DNA from: an uncultured Micrococcales bacterium
GTDB lineage: Bacteria > Actinomycetota > Actinomycetes > S36-B12 > UBA10799
Direction of reading: 5' to 3'
Assembly: GCA_937952095.1 (NCBI GenBank)
Contig: CALFYG010000200.1
Span: forward strand, 1-35,963
Length of the DNA stretch: 35,963 nucleotides
In this document: positions 14,800 to 22,975 of the stretch, in pieces
Layout: each line of letters opens with the position of its first letter
Numbering within the stretch: position 1 is the first letter of the stretch
Program-made: the position numbers and the translations under genes
The notes under the pieces: model-generated
Told to the model about the DNA's origin: nothing
Databases searched by the model: none
What the model saw: only the letters and a program-made list of their open reading frames with translations

Positions 14800-16302
14800 G
14801 TGAGCCTAACAACCGCCCCGCAGGCAGTTCCGGTCCGGGACGCCGTCGGTCCGGCGGGCGGGTGGCGGGGGTGGCTCGGCCCAATGCTCATGGGAGTGCT
14901 GGCCGCGCTGCTGCGACTGCCGGGCCTCGGCCGGCCCCACGCTCTGGTGTTCGACGAGACCTACTACGCCAAGGACGGCTTGGCCCTGCTTCTGTTCGGC
15001 CACGAGATGGATGCCAAGGAGAACGCCAACGAGATGCTCCTGGCACTCGACGGCGATGACGTCGAGGCCGCGGCCACGATCTTCAAGGACTCCCCCGCCT
15101 ACGTCGTCCACCCGCCGTTCGGCAAGTGGGTGATCGCCGCCGGCGAGAAGGTGTTCGGACCCGATCCGTTCGGGTGGCGCATCGGCGTGGCGATCTTGGG
15201 AATCCTGTCAGTGGTCATGCTCGCCCGCATCGTGCGGCGGATGACCGGTTCCAACCTGCTGGGCACGATCGCCGGGTTCCTCTTGGCCATCGACGGCGTC
15301 GCGATCGTCTTGAGCCGAACAGCACTTCTGGACGGAGTGCTGGCCTTCCTCGTCCTCGCCGCCTTCGGTGCGCTCGTGCTGGACCGGGACCGCACCCGCC
15401 GGATGTGGCCGGAACGCAGCCTGCGGCCGTGGCGGTGGGTGGCGGCGGTGGCTTTGGGGCTGGCCTGCGGCGTGAAGTGGAGCGGGCTGTGGTTCGTGGT
15501 GGCGTTCGGCCTGCTGACGGTCTTCTGGGATCTCAGCATGCGACGGCAACGCGGGGAGCCCAACGCCCTGCTGCGGACACTCGTGCGGGACGCCGTCCCG
15601 GCCGCCCTCGTGATCCTGCCGATCGCCTTCCTGACCTACCTGGCCACCTGGTACGGCTGGTTCACGAGCAATGGCTACTACCGGACGTGGGCCGCTGACA
15701 ACGGTGGTTACACCGGCGCCGAAGCGGCGCTGCGCTCGCTGGCGCACTACCACGCTGAGGCGTACAAGTTCCACACCGGATTGACCACCGCGCACTCCTA
15801 CCAGGCCAACGCGTGGGGCTGGCCGGTGTTGGCGCGCCCCACAAGTTTCCACTACGAGTCGGAGGGGCTGGACTGCAGTGCGGAAGCCTGCTCCCAGGAA
15901 GTGATCGCGCTGGGCAACCCCGTCATCTGGTGGGCGGCGGTCCTGGCAATGTTCCACCAGGCGTGGCGATGGGCCGCGGTGCGCGACTGGCGTGCCGGGG
16001 CCGTGCTGTGCGGCTTCTTGGCCGGCTGGGCACCGTGGCTGCTGTTCCAGGAACGCACCGTATTCGCCTTCTACTCGGTCGTTTTCCTCCCGTTCATGGT
16101 CACGGCGTTGACCATGTCCCTGGGAGGCATCCTGGGTAGTCCGACGGCCACCCGGGAACGCCGCGGGAACGGCGCGATCGTGGTCGTGACGTTCCTGTTC
16201 GTGGCGCTCGCCGCGTCGTGGTGGTTCTACCCGATCTGGACCGCGGAGATCATCTCGTACCGCGCGTGGCAATTGCGGATGTGGCTGCCTACCTGGGTGT
16301 AG
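14800..16302 (+). CDS. pmt: Dolichyl/polyprenyl-phosphate-mannose protein mannosyltransferase
   Basis: A ~500-residue GT39 (GT-C fold) glycosyltransferase that moves mannose from polyprenyl-phosphate-mannose onto Ser/Thr of exported proteins. It has about ten hydrophobic segments. The first outside loop holds the acidic motif in HALVFDETYYAKD, expected to bind substrate and metal; PPFGKWVIAAGE, GVKWSG and a C-terminal PMT domain follow. The GTG at 14800 is favoured by TATGCT 7 bases upstream; ATG at 14788 is the alternative. A mannoprotein-type substrate such as a Pro/Thr-rich secreted protein is present in the window (23753-24577), but that link is inference. Confidence 0.93.
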   Translation: MSLTTAPQAVPVRDAVGPAGGWRGWLGPMLMGVLAALLRLPGLGRPHALVFDETYYAKDGLALLLFGHEMDAKENANEMLLALDGDDVEAAATIFKDSPAYVVHPPFGKWVIAAGEKVFGPDPFGWRIGVAILGILSVVMLARIVRRMTGSNLLGTIAGFLLAIDGVAIVLSRTALLDGVLAFLVLAAFGALVLDRDRTRRMWPERSLRPWRWVAAVALGLACGVKWSGLWFVVAFGLLTVFWDLSMRRQRGEPNALLRTLVRDAVPAALVILPIAFLTYLATWYGWFTSNGYYRTWAADNGGYTGAEAALRSLAHYHAEAYKFHTGLTTAHSYQANAWGWPVLARPTSFHYESEGLDCSAEACSQEVIALGNPVIWWAAVLAMFHQAWRWAAVRDWRAGAVLCGFLAGWAPWLLFQERTVFAFYSVVFLPFMVTALTMSLGGILGSPTATRERRGNGAIVVVTFLFVALAASWWFYPIWTAEIISYRAWQLRMWLPTWV

Positions 16303-16322
16303 CGGCTCCGCACGGCGCCGAT

Positions 16323-16433
16323 TGCGACGTTGTTGACCCCCCACGGCGCCGATTGCGACCTTGTTGACGAAGAACGCGGCTGTGAGCGGCAACAACGTCG
16401 CAATCGGAGAACCACAGCGGCAACAACGTCGCA
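16323..16433. repeat. 111-bp palindromic intergenic element, copy 2
   Basis: Cores TGCGACGTTGTTG (16323), TGCGACCTTGTTG (16354), CAACAACGTCGCA (16390) and CAACAACGTCGCA (16421): spacings 31, 36, 31, identical to 135-245. Each core here is extended (GCCGAT before the forward cores, ATCGG after the inverted ones). The element fills the gap between the 3' end of pmt and the 3' side of tRNA-Ala, so transcripts from both sides run into it. No gene was seen between 16303 and 16569. Confidence 0.85.
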
Positions 16434-16527
16434 ATCGGAGCGCGGACATCGGGCGAGGGCCAGGAGGGCGGCCCCAAGCACGGGATGACCCCGTCGCTCG
16501 CACGCATCCTCGAATCCAGACACAAAG

Positions 16528-16565
16528 CGTGGCTCCCGCCCACCTGAAGGTGAGCAGGAGCCACG
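16528..16565 (-). terminator. Terminator-like hairpin after tRNA-Ala
   Basis: Stem CGTGGCTCC/GGAGCCACG with a second inner stem (CACCT/AGGTG), 4 bases beyond the tRNA 3' end on the minus strand, followed by CTTTGTGT. Likely the tRNA terminator, though the U-run is weak. Confidence 0.65.
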
Positions 16566-16567
16566 TG

Positions 16568-16643
<76 letters not shown>

Positions 16644-16667
16644 GCGTTCATTCAGGGTAGCAATCGC

Positions 16668-17456
16668 CTACTCGTTGACCGCCCGGGCGGTCTGGTACTC
16701 CTGCGGGTAGGCGTATTCGTCAAGGCCGAGTTCGCTGTCCACATCCCCCTCGGCGCGCAGCGCTGCGGCCTGTTCGAGCATGCGCTCGGCGGTCCACGGG
16801 CCGTTCTCGTCCACGTCGATCTCCCGTGGCACGGCCGTCGCGCGTGGTGCCCGCATGTAGGACGGTTCGTGGGCAGGCACCGGATCCCATGTGGACCGGG
16901 ACTCGGAGGACACCGGAGCGATCCGGCCCGCCCGCTCGCGCCGCCTGGCCTCGGCAGCCCGGGCTCGCGCTCGCGACTGGCCACGAAGCAGGTACACGTA
17001 CCCGGCCAGCGCCAGACTGGAGATCGCGGCCCAGGCGATGGACGTGAGCCCCACCACGGCCCCGACGATGAACAGCGCCGTCAGTGCGCCGAGCCCGACG
17101 ACGATGCGCCGCCTGCGGATCGCAGCTGCCGCCGTGGCCTGCTGGCGGGCGTCCTGCTGCCGAGCACGGCGACGATGGCCGTCCTCGGCGGTCCCGACGA
17201 ACGGGTCGATGCCGAGGTCGAGGTGTCGGTCGATGGCAGCATCCGCGGGCGCGGTGTCCACCCGTCCGGAACGGCCGTCGGGCATCGCCGCCACATCGTG
17301 CGAGCGATGACGCCTGGCAGAGACCGATTGCAGGGAACGGCGGAAGCGCTGAGCGGAGCGGGAGTCACGGTACTTGTCGGACGTCCCGAGCCACCGGGGA
17401 AGGAGAACAACCGCCCACATAGCGATGACTGCAGCGTAGAGAAGGCCTGTGAGCAC
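16668..17456 (-). CDS. glpR: GlpR/SepX-like divisome membrane protein
   Basis: A 262-residue actinobacterial membrane protein. One hydrophobic segment lies at the extreme N-terminus (residues ~3-20), then a basic region, a DRHLDLGIDPFVG patch, a strongly basic stretch ending in IRRRR, and two adjoining membrane segments at ~121-160. The C-terminal ~95 residues are soluble and acidic. Layout and place next to rimJ, a MoeA-like gene and galU match the family called GlpR in corynebacteria and SepX in Streptomyces, which binds the gephyrin-like Glp and works at the FtsZ ring. The GTG at 17456 has TAGGCT 7 bases upstream and no Shine-Dalgarno site. Family assignment is from memory and context. Confidence 0.75.
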   Translation of the reverse strand: MLTGLLYAAVIAMWAVVLLPRWLGTSDKYRDSRSAQRFRRSLQSVSARRHRSHDVAAMPDGRSGRVDTAPADAAIDRHLDLGIDPFVGTAEDGHRRRARQQDARQQATAAAAIRRRRIVVGLGALTALFIVGAVVGLTSIAWAAISSLALAGYVYLLRGQSRARARAAEARRRERAGRIAPVSSESRSTWDPVPAHEPSYMRAPRATAVPREIDVDENGPWTAERMLEQAAALRAEGDVDSELGLDEYAYPQEYQTARAVNE

Positions 17457-17461
17457 GGGCT

Positions 17462-18121
17462 TTAGCCTACGGTCCGGCCATCTCCAGAGCCCGGATTTGC
17501 CCGGCGTGTTCGGTCATGTCCGCTGCGCGGTTCGCCGTAGAGCCGCGCGAAGCGCTCAGCGAGCGGTTCCTCGACCTCGTCGGCGGTCAGGGCGTAGGAG
17601 ACATGGTCGCGCCAGTCCCCGTCGATGTGCAGGTAGCGTTCCCGCAGGCCCTCGTACCGGAATCCGAGCTTCTCCACCACCCGGATGCTGGGCCGGTTCT
17701 CGGGCCGGATGTTGATCTCGATGCGATGTAGCCCGGCGCCGAAGCAGTAGTCGGTGGCCATAGCCACCGCCATCGGCATGATGCCCAACCCCGCGACCTC
17801 CCGATCGATCCAGTAGCCGATATGCCCGCCCCGAAGCGACCCCAAGTGGATCCCGCCCACAGTCACCTGCCCCCGCAACTTGCCGTCCACGTCGAGGGCG
17901 AAGGGCATCGTGGTTCCGGCCCGTGCGGACGCGCGCAGAGCGCGCACCATCCCCCGGAAGGTCGTCGCCGCATCGTTGGCCCCGGGGGGCAGGGTCGCGT
18001 CCCACGGCTTCAACCACTCCACGTTCCGGGCACGCACGCTCTGCCAGGCATGCCGGTCCCGGTGATTCAACGGGCGCAGGCAGATCGGTCCCCGCTGCAC
18101 GGTGGCCGGCCACATGCTCAT
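17462..18121 (-). CDS. rimJ: RimJ/RimL-type GNAT N-acetyltransferase
   Basis: A 219-residue GNAT protein. The N-terminal CLRPLNHRDRHAWQSVRARN followed by WLKPWDATLP is typical of RimJ-like proteins; the acetyl-CoA fold shows IGYWIDREVAGLGIMPMAVA and INIRPENRPSIRVVEKLGF. RimJ acetylates the N-terminal Ala of ribosomal protein S5 in E. coli; the actinobacterial member's substrate is not established. ATG at 18121 overlaps the TGA of the glp gene by four bases (ATGA), and it sits between glp and glpR as in mycobacteria, so a link to that pair is possible. Confidence 0.85.
   Translation of the reverse strand: MSMWPATVQRGPICLRPLNHRDRHAWQSVRARNVEWLKPWDATLPPGANDAATTFRGMVRALRASARAGTTMPFALDVDGKLRGQVTVGGIHLGSLRGGHIGYWIDREVAGLGIMPMAVAMATDYCFGAGLHRIEINIRPENRPSIRVVEKLGFRYEGLRERYLHIDGDWRDHVSYALTADEVEEPLAERFARLYGEPRSGHDRTRRANPGSGDGRTVG
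17464..17469 (-). promoter_or_regulatory. glpR -10 box inside the end of rimJ
   Basis: TAGGCT, 7 bases before the GTG of glpR. It overlaps the last codons and the TAA stop of rimJ. Confidence 0.5.
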
Positions 18122-19305
18122 CCGGGGGTCTCCAGCATCATCACCGTGACTTCATCACCGGCCGCAAGATCCGCGTGGGGGGACGCCACCACCGCCAGTC
18201 CGTTAGCCCGCACAAGCGCACGCATGCCACGTCCCACAGGTGTGGCACGACCGTCGTCGACCTCGACCGGAACCACCGTCGTCACATCGGGACCACCGGC
18301 GAACGGCTCGGTGAGAGCCGCACGGATCCGCGGTGCGAACACCTCCGAGTGGCCCATCAGCCTGCGCACCACCGGCCGCACGAACATCTCGAAACCCACG
18401 AATGCGGCCGTCGGCTCCCCCGGCAGGGCGATCAGGGGGACGTTCGAAGCGCCCAGCGAACCCGTCCCCTGGACCCGACCCGGTTCCATCGCCACGAACG
18501 CGAAGTCTACGGTGCCCATGGTCGCGAGCACCGGACGGAGGACATCGTCGGGTTCGGTGCCGATCCCCCCAGTGGTCACCACCATGTCGGCCCTGCCGAG
18601 TTGGTCATCGAGGATCTTGCGCAGCCTCACAGGATCGTCGGCCACGGGTCCCACGCGGTACGAGAGTGCGCCCGCCTCCACAACGGCACACGCCAGCGAC
18701 ACTCCGTTGATGTCCGGCTTGCTCATCGGACCCACCGGCACAGGCCGGATGCGCCCGGTGTCGATCAATTCGGTACCGGTGGTGAGCACAGCGATGCGGG
18801 GCCTCGGGTAGGCGGGGACCTTGCCGATCCCGACGGCTGCGAGCAGCGCGATCTCTCGCGATCCCAGCGTCTGCCCGACGGTGAGCAGAGTGGTGCCCTT
18901 CCGGACCTGGCTTCCGGCCAGGGACACATTCTCGGCACGCGCCACCGCGCGGCCCACGCGGACGATCGGGGCGCCTCGATCTGTGTACTCCGCAGGGATC
19001 ACACAGTCGCTGCCGTAGGGAAGCGGTGTCCCCACCCCGACCGGCACGACACAGCCGGGCGACACCTGTGAGCCGATCGGGAGCTCACGCACGGGCAGCA
19101 CCGCCTGCGGCGAGGCCATCGCGATGTCGGCGGCCCGTGCCGCGTAGCCGACCACAGCGCTGGAGTGGAAAGCGGGCACATCGCTGGGCGCCTCGACGTC
19201 AGCGGCCAGGACACATCCATTGGCATCGAGCAGCGGCAGTGCCAGCGGTTCCAAGGGCCGAACGCGGCCCATCACCATCTGCAGATGCTCGGCGAGGCTG
19301 CGCAT
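18118..19305 (-). CDS. glp: Gephyrin-like MoeA homologue (Glp), degenerate active site
   Basis: A 395-residue protein with the full MoeA domain order. The residues that define molybdopterin molybdotransferase are altered. The usual SAMDGYA motif reads SAVVGYA (49-55), losing the conserved Asp. The GGVSVGxxD loop reads GGIGTEPDD (246-254), and the DSN motif region reads KPDINGVS (197-204). MEPGRV (273-278) and ALPGEP (293-298) keep the fold. This fits the actinobacterial Glp group, which binds FtsZ and the membrane partner GlpR, better than a catalytic MoeA. Its A of ATG is shared with the galU stop (TGATG). No other molybdenum-cofactor gene lies in the window. Confidence 0.8.
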   Translation of the reverse strand: MRSLAEHLQMVMGRVRPLEPLALPLLDANGCVLAADVEAPSDVPAFHSSAVVGYAARAADIAMASPQAVLPVRELPIGSQVSPGCVVPVGVGTPLPYGSDCVIPAEYTDRGAPIVRVGRAVARAENVSLAGSQVRKGTTLLTVGQTLGSREIALLAAVGIGKVPAYPRPRIAVLTTGTELIDTGRIRPVPVGPMSKPDINGVSLACAVVEAGALSYRVGPVADDPVRLRKILDDQLGRADMVVTTGGIGTEPDDVLRPVLATMGTVDFAFVAMEPGRVQGTGSLGASNVPLIALPGEPTAAFVGFEMFVRPVVRRLMGHSEVFAPRIRAALTEPFAGGPDVTTVVPVEVDDGRATPVGRGMRALVRANGLAVVASPHADLAAGDEVTVMMLETPG

Positions 19306-20216
19306 CAGTCCTCCGCGAACTCCTTGGAGCCCACGAACTCACGCAGCCAGGTACGGAACTCCGGACCGAGGTCCTCACGGGCGCTTGCCAGCCGGACGGT
19401 CGCCTGCAGGTAGGACTGCTTGTCCCCCGTGTCATAGCGGCGGCCCTTGAACACCACGCCGTGCACGCCGCCACCCTCGGCCGGATCCATGTGTGCCAAC
19501 GTCTTCAAGGCGTCGGTCAGTTGGATCTCGTCACCGCGTCCGGGCGCGGTGTTGCGCAGCACCTCGAAGACCGCCGGGTCGAGGACGTAGCGTCCGATAA
19601 CGGCGAGGTTCGACGGCGCCGAATCGGTATCCGGCTTCTCCACAAGGTCGGTCACCTTCACCGCATCCAGCCCTGGGACCGGCGTGACGTCCGCGCACCC
19701 GTAGAGGTGGATCTGCGACTCGTGCACCTCCATGAGACACAGGACGCTGCCACCGAGCTCTTCGCGGACTTTCAGCATCTCGGACAGCACGTAGTTGCGG
19801 GTGTCGATCAGGTCGTCGCCGAGGAGGACCGCGAAGGGTTCGTCCCCGACATGCATGTCGGCGCAGAGCACGGCGTGCCCGAGACCGCGCGGCTCACCCT
19901 GCCGTGTGTAGTGGACTTGGGCGAGTTCGGCAGCTTCCATGACGGCGGCCAACCGGTCGTGGTCGTTCTTCGTCGAGAGGGTCCGCTCGAGCATTGGCGC
20001 GCGGTCGAAGTGATCCTCCAGGGAGGTCTTGTTGCGCCCGGTGATGATCAGCACGTCGTCCAAGCCGGCGTCCACCGCCTCCTCCACGACGTACTGGATG
20101 GCCGGTCGGTCGACGACCGGCAGCATCTCCTTCGGGGTCGCCTTGGTTGCGGGCAGGAAGCGGGTGCCCAGCCCCGCGGCCGGGATCACCGCCTTGGTCA
20201 CACGATTCCTCGACAT
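19305..20216 (-). CDS. galU: UTP-glucose-1-phosphate uridylyltransferase
   Basis: A 303-residue enzyme making UDP-glucose from UTP and glucose 1-phosphate, for trehalose, glycogen and wall glycans. The nucleotide loop is AVIPAAGLGTRFLPATKATPK cut by family-typical residues (GxGTRxxPxTK); VDRPAIQYVVEEAV, FAVLLGDD, VEKP and GDEIQLTDAL are also standard. The ATG at 20216 restores the N-terminus and has TAGTGT 7 bases upstream, suggesting a leaderless mRNA; the open frame extends far beyond without similarity. Gene order galU-glp-rimJ-glpR matches mycobacteria. Confidence 0.95.
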   Translation of the reverse strand: MSRNRVTKAVIPAAGLGTRFLPATKATPKEMLPVVDRPAIQYVVEEAVDAGLDDVLIITGRNKTSLEDHFDRAPMLERTLSTKNDHDRLAAVMEAAELAQVHYTRQGEPRGLGHAVLCADMHVGDEPFAVLLGDDLIDTRNYVLSEMLKVREELGGSVLCLMEVHESQIHLYGCADVTPVPGLDAVKVTDLVEKPDTDSAPSNLAVIGRYVLDPAVFEVLRNTAPGRGDEIQLTDALKTLAHMDPAEGGGVHGVVFKGRRYDTGDKQSYLQATVRLASAREDLGPEFRTWLREFVGSKEFAED

Positions 20217-20223
20217 ACGAATG

Positions 20224-20229
20224 ACACTA
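20224..20229 (-). promoter_or_regulatory. galU -10 box
   Basis: TAGTGT, 7 bases before the galU ATG, in the 35-base gap after the ABC permease gene. Confidence 0.55.
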
Positions 20230-20251
20230 GTGCGCCGGGCGCCTCTCAGGC

Positions 20252-20974
20252 TCAGGCATCCCGTCGGCGCAGCAGCACGAACCCGACGATCAGCAGGCCC
20301 ACGATCCAGGCAGCCCACACCGCGACCGGACGCAGCCCGGCCCCTCCGGCGAACCAGGTCTGCATCGCGGTGAGCGGGAGGGCCTTCGGCAACCACTGGA
20401 GCCGCTCCCCCAGGAAGCCCACCAGCGTCAACTCCAGCAGGTACAGCAGCAGCGGGCCGATGATCCCCAGTGGGTGGTTGCGGGTGATCACGGTGAGCGA
20501 GAAGGCGAGCAACGCATAGGTCACGGCGAATACCGCGACCTGGAGCGCCACCTGCGCCCAGGTCAATCCGCCGGGTTCGCCCGCGCCGAGCGCGAGCAGC
20601 AGAGCGTATGACGCGACGACCGCGATCGCAGACACCACGAGCGCGATGACCACAGTCATAGCGAACTTGGCGAAGAAGACCGCGGGACGACGGGGGAACG
20701 CCGTGAGCGTCAAGCGGATGGTGCCGTACCGATACTCGTGACCGAAGGCCATGGCACCCAGGCTGGCGATCAGCACCATGGCGATCGGGTTGTCGACGAC
20801 GGCGGTCTTGATCAAGTCCGTGGCAGGCAGCCGGAGCGCTGTCCCATCCTCGTCCACGACTGACACCGTGCCCAGGAAGGCGAAGAACAGTGCCCCGAGG
20901 ATCACGAACAGTGACGTGATCCACGTCGTGCGGATGCTGCGCGCTCGTCGCCACTCGAACGTGAGGAGTTCCAT
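20252..20974 (-). CDS. ABC-2-type transporter permease
   Basis: A 240-residue membrane protein with about six hydrophobic segments. The N-terminal amphipathic LLTFEWRRARSIRTTWITS and the segment FGHEYRYGTIRLTLTAFPRR are typical of ABC-2 permeases of the NatB/multidrug-like type. ATG at 20974 shares its A with the TGA of the ATPase gene, so the two subunits are translated together. The C-terminus ends in a short RRRDA tail. Substrate unknown; such pairs often handle peptides or antibiotics in actinobacteria. Confidence 0.85.
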   Translation of the reverse strand: MELLTFEWRRARSIRTTWITSLFVILGALFFAFLGTVSVVDEDGTALRLPATDLIKTAVVDNPIAMVLIASLGAMAFGHEYRYGTIRLTLTAFPRRPAVFFAKFAMTVVIALVVSAIAVVASYALLLALGAGEPGGLTWAQVALQVAVFAVTYALLAFSLTVITRNHPLGIIGPLLLYLLELTLVGFLGERLQWLPKALPLTAMQTWFAGGAGLRPVAVWAAWIVGLLIVGFVLLRRRDA

Positions 20975-21891
20975 CAGCGCACCCTGCCCATTTCGTACTC
21001 CTGACCCGCCTGGGTCATCTCGAGGAAGGCCTGTTCGAGACTCGCGGTGCGTTTGGTGAGTTCGTACAGCGGCACCCCGTGCCGGAAGGCGATGTCACCG
21101 ATCTGGTCGGTCGTCAGCCCGGAGACCGACAGCCCGTCCGGTGGCTCCGGCCGTGGCTGCACGCCGGGGATCTCACCGGCCAGCGCCGCGACCAGCGCTT
21201 GGATGTGCGGCGAGCGCACGAGCACGTCATTCGTCGTCGAACGGTTGACGAAGTCGGAGATCGACTCGTCGGCCAGCAGACGCCCCTTGGCGATCACGAC
21301 GACGTGGTCGGCCATGATCTCCATCTCGCTGAGCAGGTGGCTGGACACGAAGACCGTCCGGCCCTGCGACGCGTAGTACTTCAAGTAGTCCCGCAGCCAG
21401 TGGATGGACTGCGGGTCGAGGCCGTTCGCCGGCTCATCGAGCAGTAGCACCTGCGGCTCGGCCAGGATCGCCGTGGCCAGCCCGAGCCGTTGCCCCATCC
21501 CCAGGGAGAAGCCCTTGGGGCGCTTCTTGGCCACCGACTCCAGCCCCATCAGCGAGATGACCTCGTCGACGCGCTTGGAGGTCGTGCGACTCGCGGCCGC
21601 CATCATCTGCAGGTGGGCGCGGGCGGTGCGGTTCGGGTGGAAGAACTTGGCGTCGAGGTGCGCTCCCACCACCGCTGGTGCGTGGCGGTGCAGATGCAGG
21701 GGCTTGCCGCCCCACAGCGTCGTGCCGCGTCCGTGATCGAGCCCGAGCATCAGACGCAGAGAGGTCGACTTCCCGGAACCATTGGGCCCCAGGAAACCAG
21801 TCACCTGCCCCGGCACGACCTGGAAACTCAGATCGTCGACAGCCACCGTATTGCCGTAGACCTTGTGGAGATTCGACGCAGTGACGATCAC
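20974..21891 (-). CDS. ABC transporter ATP-binding protein
   Basis: A 305-residue ATPase subunit. Walker A is GPNGSGKST (residues ~37-45), the signature is SLGMGQ, Walker B is VLLLDEP followed by ANGLDPQ (D-loop), and the switch His is in VSSHLLSEM. The C-terminal ~90 residues form the accessory domain found in ABC-2 partners. The GTG at 21891 is chosen over longer options because AGGGAG lies six bases upstream and the domain starts at once. It is divergent from the fmdB-like gene. In M. tuberculosis a 5-formyl-THF cyclo-ligase gene occupies this place instead. Confidence 0.9.
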   Translation of the reverse strand: MIVTASNLHKVYGNTVAVDDLSFQVVPGQVTGFLGPNGSGKSTSLRLMLGLDHGRGTTLWGGKPLHLHRHAPAVVGAHLDAKFFHPNRTARAHLQMMAAASRTTSKRVDEVISLMGLESVAKKRPKGFSLGMGQRLGLATAILAEPQVLLLDEPANGLDPQSIHWLRDYLKYYASQGRTVFVSSHLLSEMEIMADHVVVIAKGRLLADESISDFVNRSTTNDVLVRSPHIQALVAALAGEIPGVQPRPEPPDGLSVSGLTTDQIGDIAFRHGVPLYELTKRTASLEQAFLEMTQAGQEYEMGRVR

Positions 21892-22036
21892 AGCCGACTC
21901 CCTCGAAGTGGACGCTTCATCGGTTCGCACGCTATCCGAACACCGCGCCCCGACGGGATCACCACGCCCCGCGTGCCTGATCGCTGCGTGGCCTTTGCGA
22001 AGATTCATGGGGAGAACACACCCCCGGAAGGTATAC

Positions 22037-22339
22037 ATGCCCACGTACATGTACAAGTGCCGAGACTGCGGTCACCGGTTCGAAGAGGTCCAGGGTTTCC
22101 ACGACGACCCGGTCCAGATCTGCCCCGACTGCGGCGGCGAGGTGCAGCGCGTGATCGGCAACGTGGGCGTGACGTTCAAGGGCTCGGGCTTCTACCGCAC
22201 GGACTCCCGCTCCACGAAGTCGAGCGCGCCGAGCGCGCCCAAGAAGTCGGAGAGCAGTACGTCGTCGTCGGAGGCCGCCCCCGCGAAGAAGGACAGCCCG
22301 GCTCCCAAGTCAACGGGCGGTTCGTCCACAAGCACGTAG
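22037..22339 (+). CDS. FmdB-type zinc-ribbon protein (Ruc-like)
   Basis: A 100-residue protein with an N-terminal zinc ribbon (Cys8, Cys11, Cys29, Cys32) and a conserved GSGFYRTD segment. A ~40-residue disordered tail follows, rich in Ser, Lys, Ala and Pro. It starts with the usual MPTYMYKC, and GGAAGG lies five bases before the ATG. The M. tuberculosis homologue in the same neighbourhood (Rv0991c, Ruc) is a redox-regulated chaperone with the same zinc-ribbon plus disordered-tail layout; equivalence here is inferred from layout and gene order. Confidence 0.85.
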   Translation: MPTYMYKCRDCGHRFEEVQGFHDDPVQICPDCGGEVQRVIGNVGVTFKGSGFYRTDSRSTKSSAPSAPKKSESSTSSSEAAPAKKDSPAPKSTGGSSTST

Positions 22340-22377
22340 CCTGTGCATGAGGCGACGCGCCCGTCCTGACCTCGTTC

Positions 22378-22383
22378 TAGCGT
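22378..22383 (+). promoter_or_regulatory. SAF-domain gene -10 box
   Basis: TAGCGT, 7 bases before the GTG at 22391. It argues for that GTG over the in-frame GTG at 22382, which overlaps the box. Confidence 0.5.
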
Positions 22384-22390
22384 GGCAGGT

Positions 22391-22966
22391 GTGGTCATCA
22401 CATCGTGGTCCCTCGACCGCCGTTGGCAGCGGATACGGCGCCCGCTGGCCGTCCTTCTCATCGGTGTGGGCGCACTGCTGTTGTGGAGCCGCGAACACGC
22501 GCCGATCGCGACGCTGCCGACGGTGGTGGCCACAGCAGACGTTGCGGTCGGCGACGTCGTGGGGCCCGATGACGTCGAGGTGGTGGCCTGGCCCGCGGAA
22601 TCGCGTCCACCTCCGGCCGCCGCGGACCCGGCGACGATCACCGGGCGACGCGCGGCAAGCGCGATCCGGGCCGGCGAGCCATTGACGGATCAGCGGGTGA
22701 TCGGGCCGTCTCTGCTCGCCACGGCGGGCGCCGACTCCGTGGCGGTCTCCCTACCTGCCGACCCGCTGTCGGCCTCGGGTCTGGTCCGCCCCGGGGACCG
22801 GGTCGACGTCATCGGCGGCAGGGGTGCGGTGCTGGTGTCCGGAGCACCGGTACTGACCGTCAGTCAGGAGACCGGAACGGTGCTCGCGGTGCCTGCCAGC
22901 GTCGCCCCGAACGTTGTGTCCGCGGCCGGTGCCGATGCGATCGCGCTGGTTCTGGCCCAGGCGTAG
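22391..22966 (+). CDS. SAF-domain (CpaB/RcpC-like) membrane-anchored protein
   Basis: About 191 residues. A basic N-terminus (DRRWQRIRRPL) is followed by one membrane segment (LAVLLIGVGALLLW) and then a SAF domain: ATADVAVGDVVGPDDVEVV and the ITGRRAASAIRAGEPLTDQRV pattern are typical of Flp-pilus CpaB proteins. A short RcpC-like part with VSLPADPLSASGLVRPGDRVDV follows. No other pilus assembly gene is present, so a pilus role is doubtful; many actinobacteria carry such an orphan. The start choice rests on the -10 box at 22378. Its TAG stop is part of the ferritin promoter. Confidence 0.8.
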   Translation: MVITSWSLDRRWQRIRRPLAVLLIGVGALLLWSREHAPIATLPTVVATADVAVGDVVGPDDVEVVAWPAESRPPPAAADPATITGRRAASAIRAGEPLTDQRVIGPSLLATAGADSVAVSLPADPLSASGLVRPGDRVDVIGGRGAVLVSGAPVLTVSQETGTVLAVPASVAPNVVSAAGADAIALVLAQA

Positions 22967-22969
22967 GGT
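22964..22969 (+). promoter_or_regulatory. Ferritin -10 box embedding the upstream stop codon
   Basis: TAGGGT, 6 bases before the GTG at 22976. Its TAG (22964-22966) is the stop codon of the SAF-domain gene. Confidence 0.55.
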
Positions 22970-22975
22970 GATCGC

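Noticed and set aside
18118..19305. Annotation as an active molybdopterin molybdotransferase (moeA)
   Set aside because: Key motif residues are replaced and the gene sits with glpR, so Glp is the better call, though MoeA activity is not strictly excluded.
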